A stretch of DNA of 64,000 bases from Acuticoccus sp965213555 (GCF_965213555.1 NZ_OZ243890.1:1116001-1180000); one strand, 5' to 3'. Shown: positions 26,607 to 35,593, counted from the stretch's first letter. Notes: a model not told the origin generated them from the letters alone. Program-made: numbers and translations.

Positions 26607-27329
26607 GTGAGCGAGAGTACCATCACGGTCGAGGTGGCGCGGGGCGTCGGCGGCACCGCGCGGACGGAGGCGTTCGAGGTGCCGCGCGAGGAGAGCCAGA
26701 CCGTCCTCGACGTCGTGGCGTGGATCCAGCAGAACACCGACCCGACGCTGACGTACCGCTACGCCTGCCGCGTCGGCGTGTGCGGCTCGTGCGCGATGAC
26801 GGTGAACGGCGAGCCGCGGTGGACCTGCCGCACCCACGTCGGCAAGGTCGTGCGCGGCGGGCGCATGACGGTGGGGCCGCTGCGTAACCTCCCCGTCATC
26901 AAGGACCTCGTCGTCGACCTCGACCCGTTCTTCGACAAGTGGGTCGCCGCCGAGGGGGTGTTCCACCCGACGAGATCGCGCGAGGACGCCATCGAGCCGA
27001 TCCGGCCGGACAGCGCCGAGCGCGAGGCGGCGGACGCCGGCATCGAATGCATCAACTGCGCCGTCTGCTACTCCGCGTGTGACGTGGTGGGCGCCAACCC
27101 GGACTACCTCGGGCCGGCGGCGCTCAATCGGGCATGGACGCTGTACAACGACGCGCGGGACGACGCGCGCGGCGCGATCCTCGACGCGGTGTCGGGCACC
27201 GGCGGCTGCCACAACTGCCATTCCATGGGCTCGTGCGCCAGGTACTGCCCGGCTGAGCTCAACCCGACCAACGCCATCGCCGGCCTGAAGCGCGCCACGA
27301 TGGCGCGCTCGCTGTTCGGGAGGCGCTGA
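26607..27329 (+). CDS. Succinate dehydrogenase/fumarate reductase-like iron-sulfur subunit
   Basis: A 240-residue SdhB/FrdB-type subunit that carries electrons from the flavoprotein to the membrane. The [2Fe-2S] site is YACRVGVCGSC with a later WTC; the [4Fe-4S] site is CINCAVCYSAC (C-x2-C-x2-C-x3-C); the third cluster region is GGCHNCHSMGSCARYCP, which has one cysteine more than I expect. The GTG start at 26607 has AAGGAGG four bases before it. It is first in a B-C-D-A gene order; proteobacterial sdh operons usually run C-D-A-B. The next gene overlaps by one base. Confidence 0.9.
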   Translation: MSESTITVEVARGVGGTARTEAFEVPREESQTVLDVVAWIQQNTDPTLTYRYACRVGVCGSCAMTVNGEPRWTCRTHVGKVVRGGRMTVGPLRNLPVIKDLVVDLDPFFDKWVAAEGVFHPTRSREDAIEPIRPDSAEREAADAGIECINCAVCYSACDVVGANPDYLGPAALNRAWTLYNDARDDARGAILDAVSGTGGCHNCHSMGSCARYCPAELNPTNAIAGLKRATMARSLFGRR

Positions 27330-27673
27330 TGCTGACCCTGCGGCTTTACATGCTGCAGCGCCTCTCCGCGCTCGCGATGGCGCCGTTCGTCGTCGGCCAC
27401 ATTGCGGTGATGATCTACGCGATCCAGGGCGGGCTGTCGGCGGCGGAGATCCTCGGGCGGACGCAGGGCAGCTTTTCCTGGGCGCTGTTCTACGCCCTCT
27501 TCGTGGTGGCCGTGTCGGTGCATGCCGCCATCGGCGTGCGCGTCGTCGCCTTCGAAACGGTTGGGCTGCGCGGGCCGGCTCTTGCAGCGCTGATGTGGAC
27601 CCTTGGCGGCCTCCTCCTCGCCATGGGGCTCGTCTCGGTCGCGGCCGTCACGCTGCCGGGCGCCGCGGCATGA
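27329..27673 (+). CDS. Membrane anchor subunit of the dehydrogenase complex (first)
   Basis: A 114-residue protein with three hydrophobic segments (~14-34, 47-68, 84-108). The opening LYMLQRLSALAMAPFVVGHI and the histidine at ~residue 24, plus SVHAAIGVR (~62-70), resemble the haem-ligand positions of succinate dehydrogenase/fumarate reductase cytochrome b subunits. It overlaps the Fe-S gene by one base (TGATG) and the next subunit by four. It should tether the complex to the inner membrane and pass electrons to or from quinone. Confidence 0.8.
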   Translation: MLTLRLYMLQRLSALAMAPFVVGHIAVMIYAIQGGLSAAEILGRTQGSFSWALFYALFVVAVSVHAAIGVRVVAFETVGLRGPALAALMWTLGGLLLAMGLVSVAAVTLPGAAA

Positions 27674-28011
27674 TCCGTCCGCACCGCTCCCACCCCCTGT
27701 GGTTCGCGTTCATCCTCCACCGCGTCTCCGGCCTCCTCCTCGCGCTGTTCCTGCCGTTCCACTTCGCGGTGCTGGCGCTCGCGCTGACCGACACGGCGGC
27801 GCTCGACGGCTTCCTCGCCTGGACCGACCTCACCGCCGTGAAGGTCGCCGAGTTCGGCCTCGTCTTCCTGCTGGCGGTGCACCTCTTCGGCGGGCTGCGC
27901 CTCCTCGCGCTCGAGCTGTTGCCCTGGACGGCGCGGCAGAAGACGCTGGCCGCGGCGGCCGTGGGCGCGTCGGTCCTGGTCTCCGGCACGTTCTTCCTGC
28001 AGGCGGTGTGA
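27670..28011 (+). CDS. Membrane anchor subunit of the dehydrogenase complex (second, SdhC-like)
   Basis: A 113-residue protein with three hydrophobic segments. The N-terminal HPLWFAFILHRVSGLLLALF is the classic SdhC-type pattern (H-R-x-S/T-G), and a second histidine lies in LLAVHLFGGLRLL. With the preceding subunit it provides the six-helix anchor and probably haem b. The stop codon shares a base with the flavoprotein start (TGATG). Confidence 0.82.
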   Translation: MIRPHRSHPLWFAFILHRVSGLLLALFLPFHFAVLALALTDTAALDGFLAWTDLTAVKVAEFGLVFLLAVHLFGGLRLLALELLPWTARQKTLAAAAVGASVLVSGTFFLQAV

Positions 28012-29762
28012 TGGTCGAGATCGAGCGGCACGACACGGACATCCTGATCCTGGGCACCGGTGGCGCGGGGCTCTTCGCTGCCCTGCACGCCCAGCAATCG
28101 GCGCCCGAGGGGATGCGCATCACGATCGCCTCCAAGGGCCTCCTCGGCAAGTCGGGCTGCACGCGCATGGTGCAGGGCGGCTACAACGTCGCCCTCGGCC
28201 GCGGCGACAGCGTCGAGCGGCACTTCATGGACACCATCGAGGGCGGCAAGTGGCTGCCCAACCAGGACATGGCCTGGCGCCTGTGCGAGCAGGCGGTCGT
28301 CAGGGTGCGCGAGCTCGAGAACGAGATCGGCTGCTACTTCGACCGCGAGGCGGACGGCTCGCTGCACCACAAGGCGTTCGCCGGGCAGACCGCCGACCGC
28401 ACGGTGCACAAGGGCGACCTCACCGGCATCGAGATCATCAACCGCCTGATGGAGCAGGTGCTTGCCCGCCCCGTCGCGAGGCTCCAGGAGCACCGGGCCG
28501 TCGGGCTGATCCCGGCGAAGGACGGGGCGCTCGCCGGCGTCCTCTTCATCGACATCCGCCGCGGCGTCTTCCGCCTCGTGCGCGCCCACGCGGTGCTGAT
28601 GGCGACCGGCGGTGGGCCGACCATGTACCGTTACCACACCCCGTCGGGCGACAAGTCCATGGATGGGCTCGCCATGGCCCTGCGCGCGGGGCTGCCGCTG
28701 CGCGACATGGAGATGGTGCAGTTCCACCCGACGGGGCTGCTCGCCGGCGAGCATTCCAAGATGACCGGCACCGTGCTCGAGGAGGGCCTGCGCGGCGCCG
28801 GCGGGCAGCTGCTCAACGCGGCCGGCCAGCGCTTCATGTTCGACTACCACGAGCGCGGCGAGCGGGCGACGCGCGACGTCGTGAGCCGCGGCATCTACGC
28901 AGAGATGCGCAAGAACAACTCTTCCCCCAACGGCGGCGTCTACATCTCCATGGCACACCTGGGGCCGGAGAACGTGGCACGCCGCTTCAAGGGCATGGTC
29001 AAGCGCTGCGCCGACTGCGGCTTCGACCTCGCCGGCGGCAAGGTCGAGGTGGTGCCCACCGCGCACTACTTCATGGGCGGCGTGGTGGTGGACGCGGACA
29101 CGCGCACCGCGATGGAGGGGCTCTACGTCGCCGGCGAGGACGCGGGCGGCGCGCACGGCTCCAACCGGCTCGGCGGCAACGGCGTCGCGAACTCCACCGT
29201 GTTCGGCGGCGTCGCCGGGGAGGTGATGGCGGCGGACGTCGCCAGCGCGCGCGCCCACCGCGAGCCGGACGAGTCGGTGCTCGCCGCCGAGGTCGAGCGC
29301 GCCTGCCATCCCCTGACGCGCCCGGCCGGCCACGTCCATCCGTTGCGCACGCGCTTGCAGAACGTCATGTGGGACAACGTCGGCGTCATGCGCACGGCGG
29401 CGCGGCTCGAACGCGGCCTTGGCGAGGTGGAGGCGCTCGGCGCAGCGCTGATGGACGTCGGCGTGGCGGACGACGTTCTCGCCTTCAACCTCACCTGGCA
29501 CGACTGGCTCAACATGCGCTCCCTCGTCGACGTCTCGTCCGTCATCGCCGAGGCGGCGCTCGCCCGGAGGAACTCGCGCGGCGCGCACTACCGCGAGGAC
29601 TTCCCGGAGGCTGGCGACCTCGCCGCGTCCACCTACACGGTGGCCCGCCAGGTCGGGGACAGGCTCGAGGTGACACAGGAGCCCGTCCGGTTCACCATCG
29701 TGCGGCCCGGCGCGACGATCCTGCCGGCGGACGAGCCGGCGACCCTCGTGGCGGCGGAGTAG
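28011..29762 (+). CDS. Succinate dehydrogenase/fumarate reductase-like flavoprotein subunit
   Basis: A 583-residue FAD-dependent subunit. The dinucleotide-binding motif is ILILGTGGAGLFAALHA (~11-27). Catalytic-region motifs are present: MVQFHPTGL, the substrate-binding GERATRDVVSRGIY, TAHYFMGGVVVD, and AHGSNRLGGN. At the site where SdhA/FrdA carry the histidine that binds FAD covalently, this protein reads SGCTRMVQGG, placing Cys50 there, so FAD is probably non-covalent, as in L-aspartate oxidase. The substrate may be succinate/fumarate or a substituted analogue. It is the fourth gene of the B-C-D-A unit. Confidence 0.88.
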   Translation: MVEIERHDTDILILGTGGAGLFAALHAQQSAPEGMRITIASKGLLGKSGCTRMVQGGYNVALGRGDSVERHFMDTIEGGKWLPNQDMAWRLCEQAVVRVRELENEIGCYFDREADGSLHHKAFAGQTADRTVHKGDLTGIEIINRLMEQVLARPVARLQEHRAVGLIPAKDGALAGVLFIDIRRGVFRLVRAHAVLMATGGGPTMYRYHTPSGDKSMDGLAMALRAGLPLRDMEMVQFHPTGLLAGEHSKMTGTVLEEGLRGAGGQLLNAAGQRFMFDYHERGERATRDVVSRGIYAEMRKNNSSPNGGVYISMAHLGPENVARRFKGMVKRCADCGFDLAGGKVEVVPTAHYFMGGVVVDADTRTAMEGLYVAGEDAGGAHGSNRLGGNGVANSTVFGGVAGEVMAADVASARAHREPDESVLAAEVERACHPLTRPAGHVHPLRTRLQNVMWDNVGVMRTAARLERGLGEVEALGAALMDVGVADDVLAFNLTWHDWLNMRSLVDVSSVIAEAALARRNSRGAHYREDFPEAGDLAASTYTVARQVGDRLEVTQEPVRFTIVRPGATILPADEPATLVAAE

Positions 29763-29841
29763 AACGGGCGGAGCGACGACATATCTTGAGGACAGGGCAG
29801 TGCTTGATGCTGTCGGCATGCATCGCCGGAAGGGACCTGCC

Positions 29842-30081
29842 ATGACGACGTTGATGATGGGGAGCCTTTACGACGCGTTGCGCCAGGCCGGCGCCGACGA
29901 GGAGAAGGCACGCGAGGCCGCCACTGACGTCGCCGATCACGGCAACAGGCTTCACGCGATCGAACGCCGTCTCGTGGAGATCACGGGAAGGTTGAAGTTC
30001 CACCGGCTGCTGTTCGGCTTCCTGATCGGTCTGGGTGTCACCACACTTGGCTTGGTGGTCCGCCTCTCCATCGTCGTTTGA
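29842..30081 (+). CDS. Small coiled-coil protein with C-terminal membrane anchor (DUF1640-like)
   Basis: A 79-residue protein: a helical N-terminal part (YDALRQAGADEEKAREAATDVADHGNRLHAIERRL, split by helix breaks) likely to form a coiled coil, then one hydrophobic segment (~56-78). This matches the small bacterial DUF1640/CCDC90-like proteins of unknown function. I chose the ATG at 29842 (AGGG upstream); an ATG at 29800 is in frame. It sits between the dehydrogenase and the hydratase genes, possibly as part of the same transcript. Confidence 0.7.
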   Translation: MTTLMMGSLYDALRQAGADEEKAREAATDVADHGNRLHAIERRLVEITGRLKFHRLLFGFLIGLGVTTLGLVVRLSIVV

Positions 30082-30107
30082 TCTGCAGCCAACCCGGAGG
30101 CACGGCC

Positions 30108-31073
30108 ATGATCCCCATCGGACCGATCCAGGCGACCGCCGAGGCGCTGATGGCGAAGGCCGCCATCGAGATCCCCGACGACTACCTCGACGGGCTGAAG
30201 CGCGCGGCGGACGCGGAGGACGGGGACCTTTCCTCCTTCGTGCTCCAGGCGATGCTGCAGAACTACGAGGCGGCGAAGGAGGACCGGCGCGCCATGTGCG
30301 GCGACACTGGCTGCCCCCGCTGGTTCGTCAAGCTGAGCAACGACGCGCGCGTCGAGGGCGGTCCCGTCGCGCTGGAGGAGGCGCTGCGCCGCGCCACCGC
30401 CGACGCCACCCGGGGCGTGCCGCTGCGACCGAACCGCGTGCACCCGCTCTGGCGCACGGACCACAACAACAACGTCGGCATCGGCGCGCCGGAGATCGAG
30501 TACGGCTTCGAGCCCGAGCCCGTCGGCGAGTGGGTCGACCTCACCACGGTGCACAAGGGCGGGCTGTTCGGCACCGACTACCGCATGCTGTTCCCCTCCG
30601 ACGGCATCGAAGGGATCAAGCGGTTCTACCTCGACTCGCTGGTGGCGTTCGGCAAGCGCGGGCTCGCCTGCCAGCCGGCGATCATCGGCATCGGGCTCGG
30701 CGGCTCCAAGGACACCTGCATGGTGCTCGGCAAGCGCGCCGCGTGCCTGCGCGTGGTCGGCGACAAGAACCCCGACCCGCGGATCGCCGCGCTGGAGGAG
30801 GAGTTCAAAGAGCTCGGCAACTCGATCGGCATGGGCGCCATGGGATTTGTCGGCAAGTCGATGGTCGTCGACTGTCACATCGAGGTCGGCTACTGCCACA
30901 CCGGCGGCATGCAGATGTCGGTGCACGCCTTCTGCCTGTCCTCGCGGCGCGCCTGCGCGCGGGTGTGGTCGGACGGGCGCGTCGAGCACCGCACGGACCC
31001 CGAGTGGTTCACGCCCTATCAACGACGGGAGACGGTCGAATGGCAGACGCTGCCCCTCGCAAGGTCCGCCTGA
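30108..31073 (+). CDS. Class I fumarate hydratase family alpha subunit
   Basis: A 321-residue subunit of the Fe-S fumarase/tartrate dehydratase family, which adds water across a C=C bond using a [4Fe-4S] cluster. Candidate cluster cysteines are visible in MCGDTGCPRWFVKL, GLGGSKDTCMVLGK and VGYCHTGGMQM. The segment LLxP-like region NNNVGIGAPEIEY matches the family's DNTG-NLPAE region. The ATG at 30108 follows CCGGAGG. The final 34 bases overlap the beta-subunit gene. Whether it acts on fumarate, tartrate or another unsaturated diacid cannot be told; its place after the dehydrogenase suggests it acts on that complex's product. Confidence 0.85.
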   Translation: MIPIGPIQATAEALMAKAAIEIPDDYLDGLKRAADAEDGDLSSFVLQAMLQNYEAAKEDRRAMCGDTGCPRWFVKLSNDARVEGGPVALEEALRRATADATRGVPLRPNRVHPLWRTDHNNNVGIGAPEIEYGFEPEPVGEWVDLTTVHKGGLFGTDYRMLFPSDGIEGIKRFYLDSLVAFGKRGLACQPAIIGIGLGGSKDTCMVLGKRAACLRVVGDKNPDPRIAALEEEFKELGNSIGMGAMGFVGKSMVVDCHIEVGYCHTGGMQMSVHAFCLSSRRACARVWSDGRVEHRTDPEWFTPYQRRETVEWQTLPLARSA

Positions 31074-31717
31074 GCACGACGCCGACCGCCGAGGCGCTGG
31101 CAGAGCTGAGGCTCGGCGACATCGTCTACCTCGACGGGCTGATGTACACGGCGCGCGAGGGCGTCTACAAGCGCGCGCTCGAGGACCGGGCGAACCTGCC
31201 CATGGAGCTGCCACGCGAGTCGGCGGCGAACTTCCACTGCTCGCCCGCCGCCACCATCAACAACGACGGCTCGTTCACCATGGGCGCCGTGACGGCCACC
31301 GCCTCGTTCCGCTTCGTGAAGTGGATCGGCGACTGGCTCGAGAAGTCCGGCGCCAAGCTCATCGTCGGCAAGGGTGGCATGAGCGGGGCCACGTACCGCG
31401 AGCACTTCGTGCCCCATGGCGCGATCTACCTGACGACGGTGGGCTACGGCACCGGCGCGCTGCTCGGCCGCGGCGTCGACAACGTCGAGGCGGTGCACTG
31501 GCACGAGGAGCTCGGCTTCGCCCAGGCGATGTGGGTGCTGAAGTGCAACAACATGGGGCCGTTCATCGTCGCCTCTGACCTTGCGGGCAACTGCCTGTTC
31601 GAGCGCGAGAACGCGAAGATCGCGGGCGGCCTCGCCAAGGTCTACGAGGGGACGAAGCCCCCCGTCCTGAAGCGCTTCGGCGAGACGGACGACCGCACCG
31701 ACGAGGTGATCGGCTGA
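31040..31717 (+). CDS. Class I fumarate hydratase family beta subunit
   Basis: A 225-residue beta subunit. Family motifs: LGDIVYLDGLMYTAREGVYKR (where many fumarases read R-D-A-A-H-K-R), CSPAATINNDGSFTMGAVT, IVGKGGMSGAT and HWHEELGFAQAMW. It pairs with the alpha subunit encoded just upstream, overlapping it by 34 bases. The change of the usual aspartate and histidine in the R-D-A-A-H motif is noted but may be normal in this subgroup. Confidence 0.87.
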   Translation: MADAAPRKVRLSTTPTAEALAELRLGDIVYLDGLMYTAREGVYKRALEDRANLPMELPRESAANFHCSPAATINNDGSFTMGAVTATASFRFVKWIGDWLEKSGAKLIVGKGGMSGATYREHFVPHGAIYLTTVGYGTGALLGRGVDNVEAVHWHEELGFAQAMWVLKCNNMGPFIVASDLAGNCLFERENAKIAGGLAKVYEGTKPPVLKRFGETDDRTDEVIG

Positions 31718-31738
31718 CCTGCGCGGTGCGCTGAGCCG

Positions 31739-32764
31739 TTGGCTGAGGCTCCAAACGCGAGCGGCGGTGCGCTGCGCCTGACCCGCGGTGCCCAGGCCGT
31801 CCTGCCAGGGCTCGGCATCGCGCTGACCGTCGCGCTCGCCTCGCGCTTCATCTCCGAGCACTACGGTGCGCCGGTGATGCTGATGGCGCTCCTCATCGGC
31901 ATGGCCTTCTCGTTCCTGTCGGAGCCGGGAAGCCGTTGCGCCGCCGGCATCGCCTTCGCCTCGCGCACGGTGCTGCGGCTCGGCGTCGCGCTCCTCGGGC
32001 TCGGCATCACGGTGCAGCAGGTCGTCTCGCTCGGGCTCCCCGTCGTCGCCATCGTCCTCATCGGCGTCGCGACGACCATCGGCGCGGCGATACTCCTGTC
32101 GCGGGCGCTCGGCCGGGGCACGCGCTTCGGCGTCCTCACCGGCGGCGCGACGGCGATCTGCGGCGCGTCGGCCGCCCTCGCGATCTCCGCCGCGCTGCCC
32201 CAGGACAAGGACAAGGAGCGAGACACCATCTTCGCGGTCATCGGGGTCACCACGCTGTCGACCGTCGCGATGATCGTCTACCCCATCCTCGCCGGATTCA
32301 TCGGGCTGTCGGACCGCGCCGCCGGCGTCTTCATGGGCGCCACGATCCACGACGTCGCCCAGGTGGTGGGTGCGGGCTATTCCGTCTCGCAGGAGGCCGG
32401 GGACACCGCGACCATCGTCAAGCTGTTCCGCGTGGCGCTGCTCGCCCCGGTCGTCATCGGGGTCTCCCTCGCCTTCGCAACGCGCGGCCGCAGCGCGGGC
32501 GGCGGTCCGCCGATCCCGCTCTTCGTCGTCGGCTTCGTGGCGCTCGTGGTGGTCGGCTCGGCGAACCTCGTGCCGGCGGCCGTCGCCGAGCCGGTGCTGG
32601 AGCTGTCGCGCTGGTGCCTCATCACCGCGATCGCGGCGCTCGGCATGAAGACCTCGCTGAAGACCCTCGCCGAGGTCGGCGGCCGCGCGGTCGGCCTCCT
32701 CGTCGCGATCACGGTGATCCTTGCAGCGCTCGGCCTCGTGATGATCGTCGCCCTCGGCGTCTAG
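31739..32764 (+). CDS. YeiH family putative sulfate/anion exporter
   Basis: A 341-residue UPF0324/YeiH-type membrane protein with about ten helices. Family motifs: ASRTVLRLGVALLGLGI, FGVLTGGATAICGASAAL and FMGATIHDVAQVVGAGYSVS. Some members are linked to sulfite or taurine-derived sulfur export. The only suitable start is a TTG at 31739, 22 bases after the fumarase gene, so it may be the last gene of that operon. Its stop codon is shared with the convergent enolase-superfamily gene through a CTAG palindrome. Confidence 0.87.
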   Translation: MAEAPNASGGALRLTRGAQAVLPGLGIALTVALASRFISEHYGAPVMLMALLIGMAFSFLSEPGSRCAAGIAFASRTVLRLGVALLGLGITVQQVVSLGLPVVAIVLIGVATTIGAAILLSRALGRGTRFGVLTGGATAICGASAALAISAALPQDKDKERDTIFAVIGVTTLSTVAMIVYPILAGFIGLSDRAAGVFMGATIHDVAQVVGAGYSVSQEAGDTATIVKLFRVALLAPVVIGVSLAFATRGRSAGGGPPIPLFVVGFVALVVVGSANLVPAAVAEPVLELSRWCLITAIAALGMKTSLKTLAEVGGRAVGLLVAITVILAALGLVMIVALGV

Positions 32765-33903
32765 ATCGTGCGCGTGGCGTGGAGCGTGAGGTGCGGCGCG
32801 ATCGCCTCGGGCAGCGCCTCGACGCCGAGCCCTGGCGCGTCGCCGATCGCCATCGCGCCGCCGACGAGGCCGCCGGCGACGGGCGCGAAGGCGTCGCGCA
32901 GCGGGTTGGGGTTGGCGTCGACCTCCAGGATGCCGCCGCCGCGCACGGCCGCTAGGAGGTGGGCCGAGGCGAGAAGCCCGAGGCCACCGCCGAGGAAGTG
33001 CGGGCAGTAGCTTAGCCCGGCCGCCACGGCCTGCCGCCCGACCTCGATGCAGCCGGTGATGCCACCCCACTTGGCGACGTCCGGCTGGATGACGTCGAGG
33101 CAGGCGGAGGCGATGGCGCCCTCGAACGTCTCAAAGCCGGCAAGGTTCTCACCCGCCGCGAGGGGTATGGCGGTGGCTCCTGCGACGCGGCCCCAGTCCG
33201 CCGGCGGCGCGTCCGCCGCGATGGGCTCCTCGAGCCAGCCGAGCGGTAGACCGCGGGTCCGCTCGAGGAAGTCCAGCGCGGACGCGACGTCCCACGCCTG
33301 GTTGGCGTCGGCGAACAGCACCTCGTCCGGCCCCAGAGCCGACAGGGCATCTGCCAACAACGGGACGTCCCGGTCCGTCGCGAACCCGACCTTGACCTTG
33401 AACGCGCCGTAGCCCGCCGCACGTGCCGTCGGGATCGCCTCGACGGCATCGGTGATGGCGATGCCGCTCGCGTAGGCCGGCACGCGGTCCACGGCGCCGC
33501 GATCGAGCATGCGCGCGAGTGGCACGCCGGCGCGCCGGGCGAAGAGGTCGTGCGCCGCCACGTCGAGCCCGGCGATCACCTGCCGGAAGGGTCCCCACTC
33601 GCCGCACTGCAGCGCGCGGATGTGCGTCTGCCGGGTCAGCGCATGGAACAACTCGCTCGGCGCCTCGGGCGTCGCACCGAGGACAAGGTCTGCGATGTCC
33701 TCGGCGGCGAGGCGCACGCGGTGCTCGGCGCCCGCCGCCGGCCAGTTGGCGAACACCTCGCCCCAGCCGAACGCGCCGTCGGAGGCCTCCAGGCGGACGA
33801 AGACGGCGGGACGGTCGCGCATGACGCCGAACGAGGTCGCGAGCGGTCGCGGCGTCGGCGCGCGATAGGCGAACGCGTCGAGGCGCGTGATGGGGACGCT
33901 CAC
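32761..33903 (-). CDS. Mandelate racemase/muconate lactonizing enzyme family protein
   Basis: A 380-residue enolase-superfamily enzyme. The catalytic KxK motif is GAFKVKVGF (~residue 160), the metal ligands are in LFADANQAW, WLEEPI and AAGENLAG, and the second catalytic region includes VIQPDVAKWGGIT and a C-terminal SYCPHFLGGGLG histidine. Members abstract a proton alpha to a carboxylate (racemases, sugar acid dehydratases, cycloisomerases). The GTG start overlaps the TSUP gene stop by 4 bases. It forms a LysR-TSUP-enzyme unit, so the substrate is probably an organic acid. Confidence 0.87.
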   Translation of the reverse strand: MSVPITRLDAFAYRAPTPRPLATSFGVMRDRPAVFVRLEASDGAFGWGEVFANWPAAGAEHRVRLAAEDIADLVLGATPEAPSELFHALTRQTHIRALQCGEWGPFRQVIAGLDVAAHDLFARRAGVPLARMLDRGAVDRVPAYASGIAITDAVEAIPTARAAGYGAFKVKVGFATDRDVPLLADALSALGPDEVLFADANQAWDVASALDFLERTRGLPLGWLEEPIAADAPPADWGRVAGATAIPLAAGENLAGFETFEGAIASACLDVIQPDVAKWGGITGCIEVGRQAVAAGLSYCPHFLGGGLGLLASAHLLAAVRGGGILEVDANPNPLRDAFAPVAGGLVGGAMAIGDAPGLGVEALPEAIAPHLTLHATRTI

Positions 33904-34637
33904 AGCACCTCCCGCACGAGGATGGTCGCGCCGGAGGCGAACATCAGCGCGATGATGAGCCGCCGGAAGGCGGTGTCGGACAGCCGCTGGAACAGCGCGA
34001 TGCCGCACTGGGCGGCCAGCATCGAGACCGCGAGGGCGACGGCGAGGAGGATCAGCGTCCCGCGGTCGTAGGCGCCGGCGACCGCGAGGAGGACGGCCGA
34101 GATGCCGAGCACGATGACGTTGAACGGCTGCAGCACGCCGCGGGTGCGCCCCTTCGTCCAGTCGCGCATGGCGAGCCACATGGTCGGCAGCGCGCCCGAT
34201 AGGCCGGCCACCGCGCCCAGGATGCCACTGACGAAGCCAAGCGTGGCATCCACCGCGGGATAGGGACGGGTGAGCTTGGGCAGGTTGCGGCGCACGGTGA
34301 AGAACGCGCCGTAGATGAGGAGGAAGGCGCCGATCGCGATCTTCAACGGCGTCGGGTCGAGGTCCTTCAGGAGCGTCGCGCCGATGGGGATGCCGAACAG
34401 CGCGGGAACCAGGAACAGCGCAAGCCGTCGCCACTCGATGGACCGGCGCACCACCGCGACGCCCTGGAGCCCCGTCGCGGCGGAGACGGCGAGCGCGATC
34501 GCCACCGCCTGCACCGGGGGCATCACCTGCAGCCACCAGCCGAGGGCGAACAGCGAGGTGCCAAACCCGGCGAGCCCGTTAATCAGCCCGCCCGCCGCCG
34601 CGCCGGCGACGAGGAACGCCGCCACCTCCGCGCTCAT
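33900..34637 (-). CDS. TSUP (TauE/SafE) family permease
   Basis: A 245-residue membrane protein with about seven helices. Family landmarks: GLINGLAGFGTSLFALGWWL near the start and GFVSGILGAVAGLSGALPTMW at about residues 140-160. Its ATG overlaps the LysR stop by 4 bases and its stop overlaps the enolase-superfamily start by 4 bases. It probably transports the organic acid handled by the neighbouring enzyme. Confidence 0.86.
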   Translation of the reverse strand: MSAEVAAFLVAGAAAGGLINGLAGFGTSLFALGWWLQVMPPVQAVAIALAVSAATGLQGVAVVRRSIEWRRLALFLVPALFGIPIGATLLKDLDPTPLKIAIGAFLLIYGAFFTVRRNLPKLTRPYPAVDATLGFVSGILGAVAGLSGALPTMWLAMRDWTKGRTRGVLQPFNVIVLGISAVLLAVAGAYDRGTLILLAVALAVSMLAAQCGIALFQRLSDTAFRRLIIALMFASGATILVREVL

Positions 34638-35548
34638 GCCACGCGCCGTCGCGTCGCCGGCGGTGCGCCGAACACGCCCTCCTCGGCGGTCCGCCGCAGC
34701 GTGTCGCCGAGGAGCGTCAACGCCGGCGCCTTGACGCTGTCGGAGCGCCACAGGAGGCCGAGCTCGCGGCTCGGCGGTGGCGGCATCAGCGCCAGCCGCT
34801 TCAGGGGCAGCGCGCTCGGCGAGGGGACGCACTGGCGCGGCACGATGGACACGCCGAGCCCGGCGTACACCATGCTCTGGATGACCTCGAGGTTGTCGAG
34901 CTCCATGGCCTCGACGACCTCGACGCCGATGTCCTGCAGCCAGCCCTCGATGAGCGCGCCCACCACGGCCTGCCGCGTGAAGCGGATGTAGGGGCGGCTG
35001 GACAGGAGGACGATCGGGTCGTCGCTCGCCACGTCCGGTGAGGCGAGGAGCTCCATCGGCTCGCGTGCCACAGCAAGCCAGTCGTGTCGGCGCGGCATCA
35101 GCGGCGGGCGCGTGACGATCGCCGCATCGACGGCGCTGCGCTCGACCTCCGCGACGAGCGCCGTGGTGAGCCCGGGGACGACGCGCACGCGCAGATCGCC
35201 GTGGTCCGCTCGCAGCCGCGCCAAGGCGGAGGGCACGAGGCCGGCGAGCGTCGTCGGCACCGCGCCGAGGGTGAGCTCGCCGCGCAGGTGGCCGTCGCCG
35301 AGGACCGACGGCGCGAGGTTCTCGTAGGCGGCGACGATCTCGCGGGCGCGGACGAGCACGGCGTGGCCGGCCGGCGTGAGGACCGGGGAGCGTCGCGTCC
35401 TGTCGAACAGCGGAACATCCAGCTCCTCCTCCAGCGCCTTCATCTGCTGGCTGACCGCGGCATGGGTGAGGCCCAGCGCCTCCGCGGCCGCGGTGAACGT
35501 GCCGTGCTCGGCCGCCGCGATCAGGGTCCTGAGGTTGCGGATCGTCAT
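34634..35548 (-). CDS. LysR family transcriptional regulator
   Basis: A 304-residue regulator. The N-terminal winged helix is NLRTLIAAAEHGTFTAAAEALGLTHAAVSQQMKALEEEL (in pieces: TFTAAAEALGLTHAAVSQQ is the recognition region), followed by a LysR substrate-binding domain from ~residue 90. The start at 35548 (MTIRNLRTL) is the canonical position; the frame is open 35 codons further. It is divergent from the TctCBA transporter and first in its own unit, so it probably controls both directions. Confidence 0.92.
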   Translation of the reverse strand: MTIRNLRTLIAAAEHGTFTAAAEALGLTHAAVSQQMKALEEELDVPLFDRTRRSPVLTPAGHAVLVRAREIVAAYENLAPSVLGDGHLRGELTLGAVPTTLAGLVPSALARLRADHGDLRVRVVPGLTTALVAEVERSAVDAAIVTRPPLMPRRHDWLAVAREPMELLASPDVASDDPIVLLSSRPYIRFTRQAVVGALIEGWLQDIGVEVVEAMELDNLEVIQSMVYAGLGVSIVPRQCVPSPSALPLKRLALMPPPPSRELGLLWRSDSVKAPALTLLGDTLRRTAEEGVFGAPPATRRRVA

Positions 35549-35593
35549 CGTGGGGCGCCGGACGGGAACGGTTGCGGATGTTGTAAGCCGTTC

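Noticed and set aside
28250..29845. A 531-residue plus-strand ORF inside the flavoprotein gene
   Set aside because: Arg/Gly/Ala-rich out-of-frame shadow of the SdhA-like gene, which has all the family motifs in its own frame.
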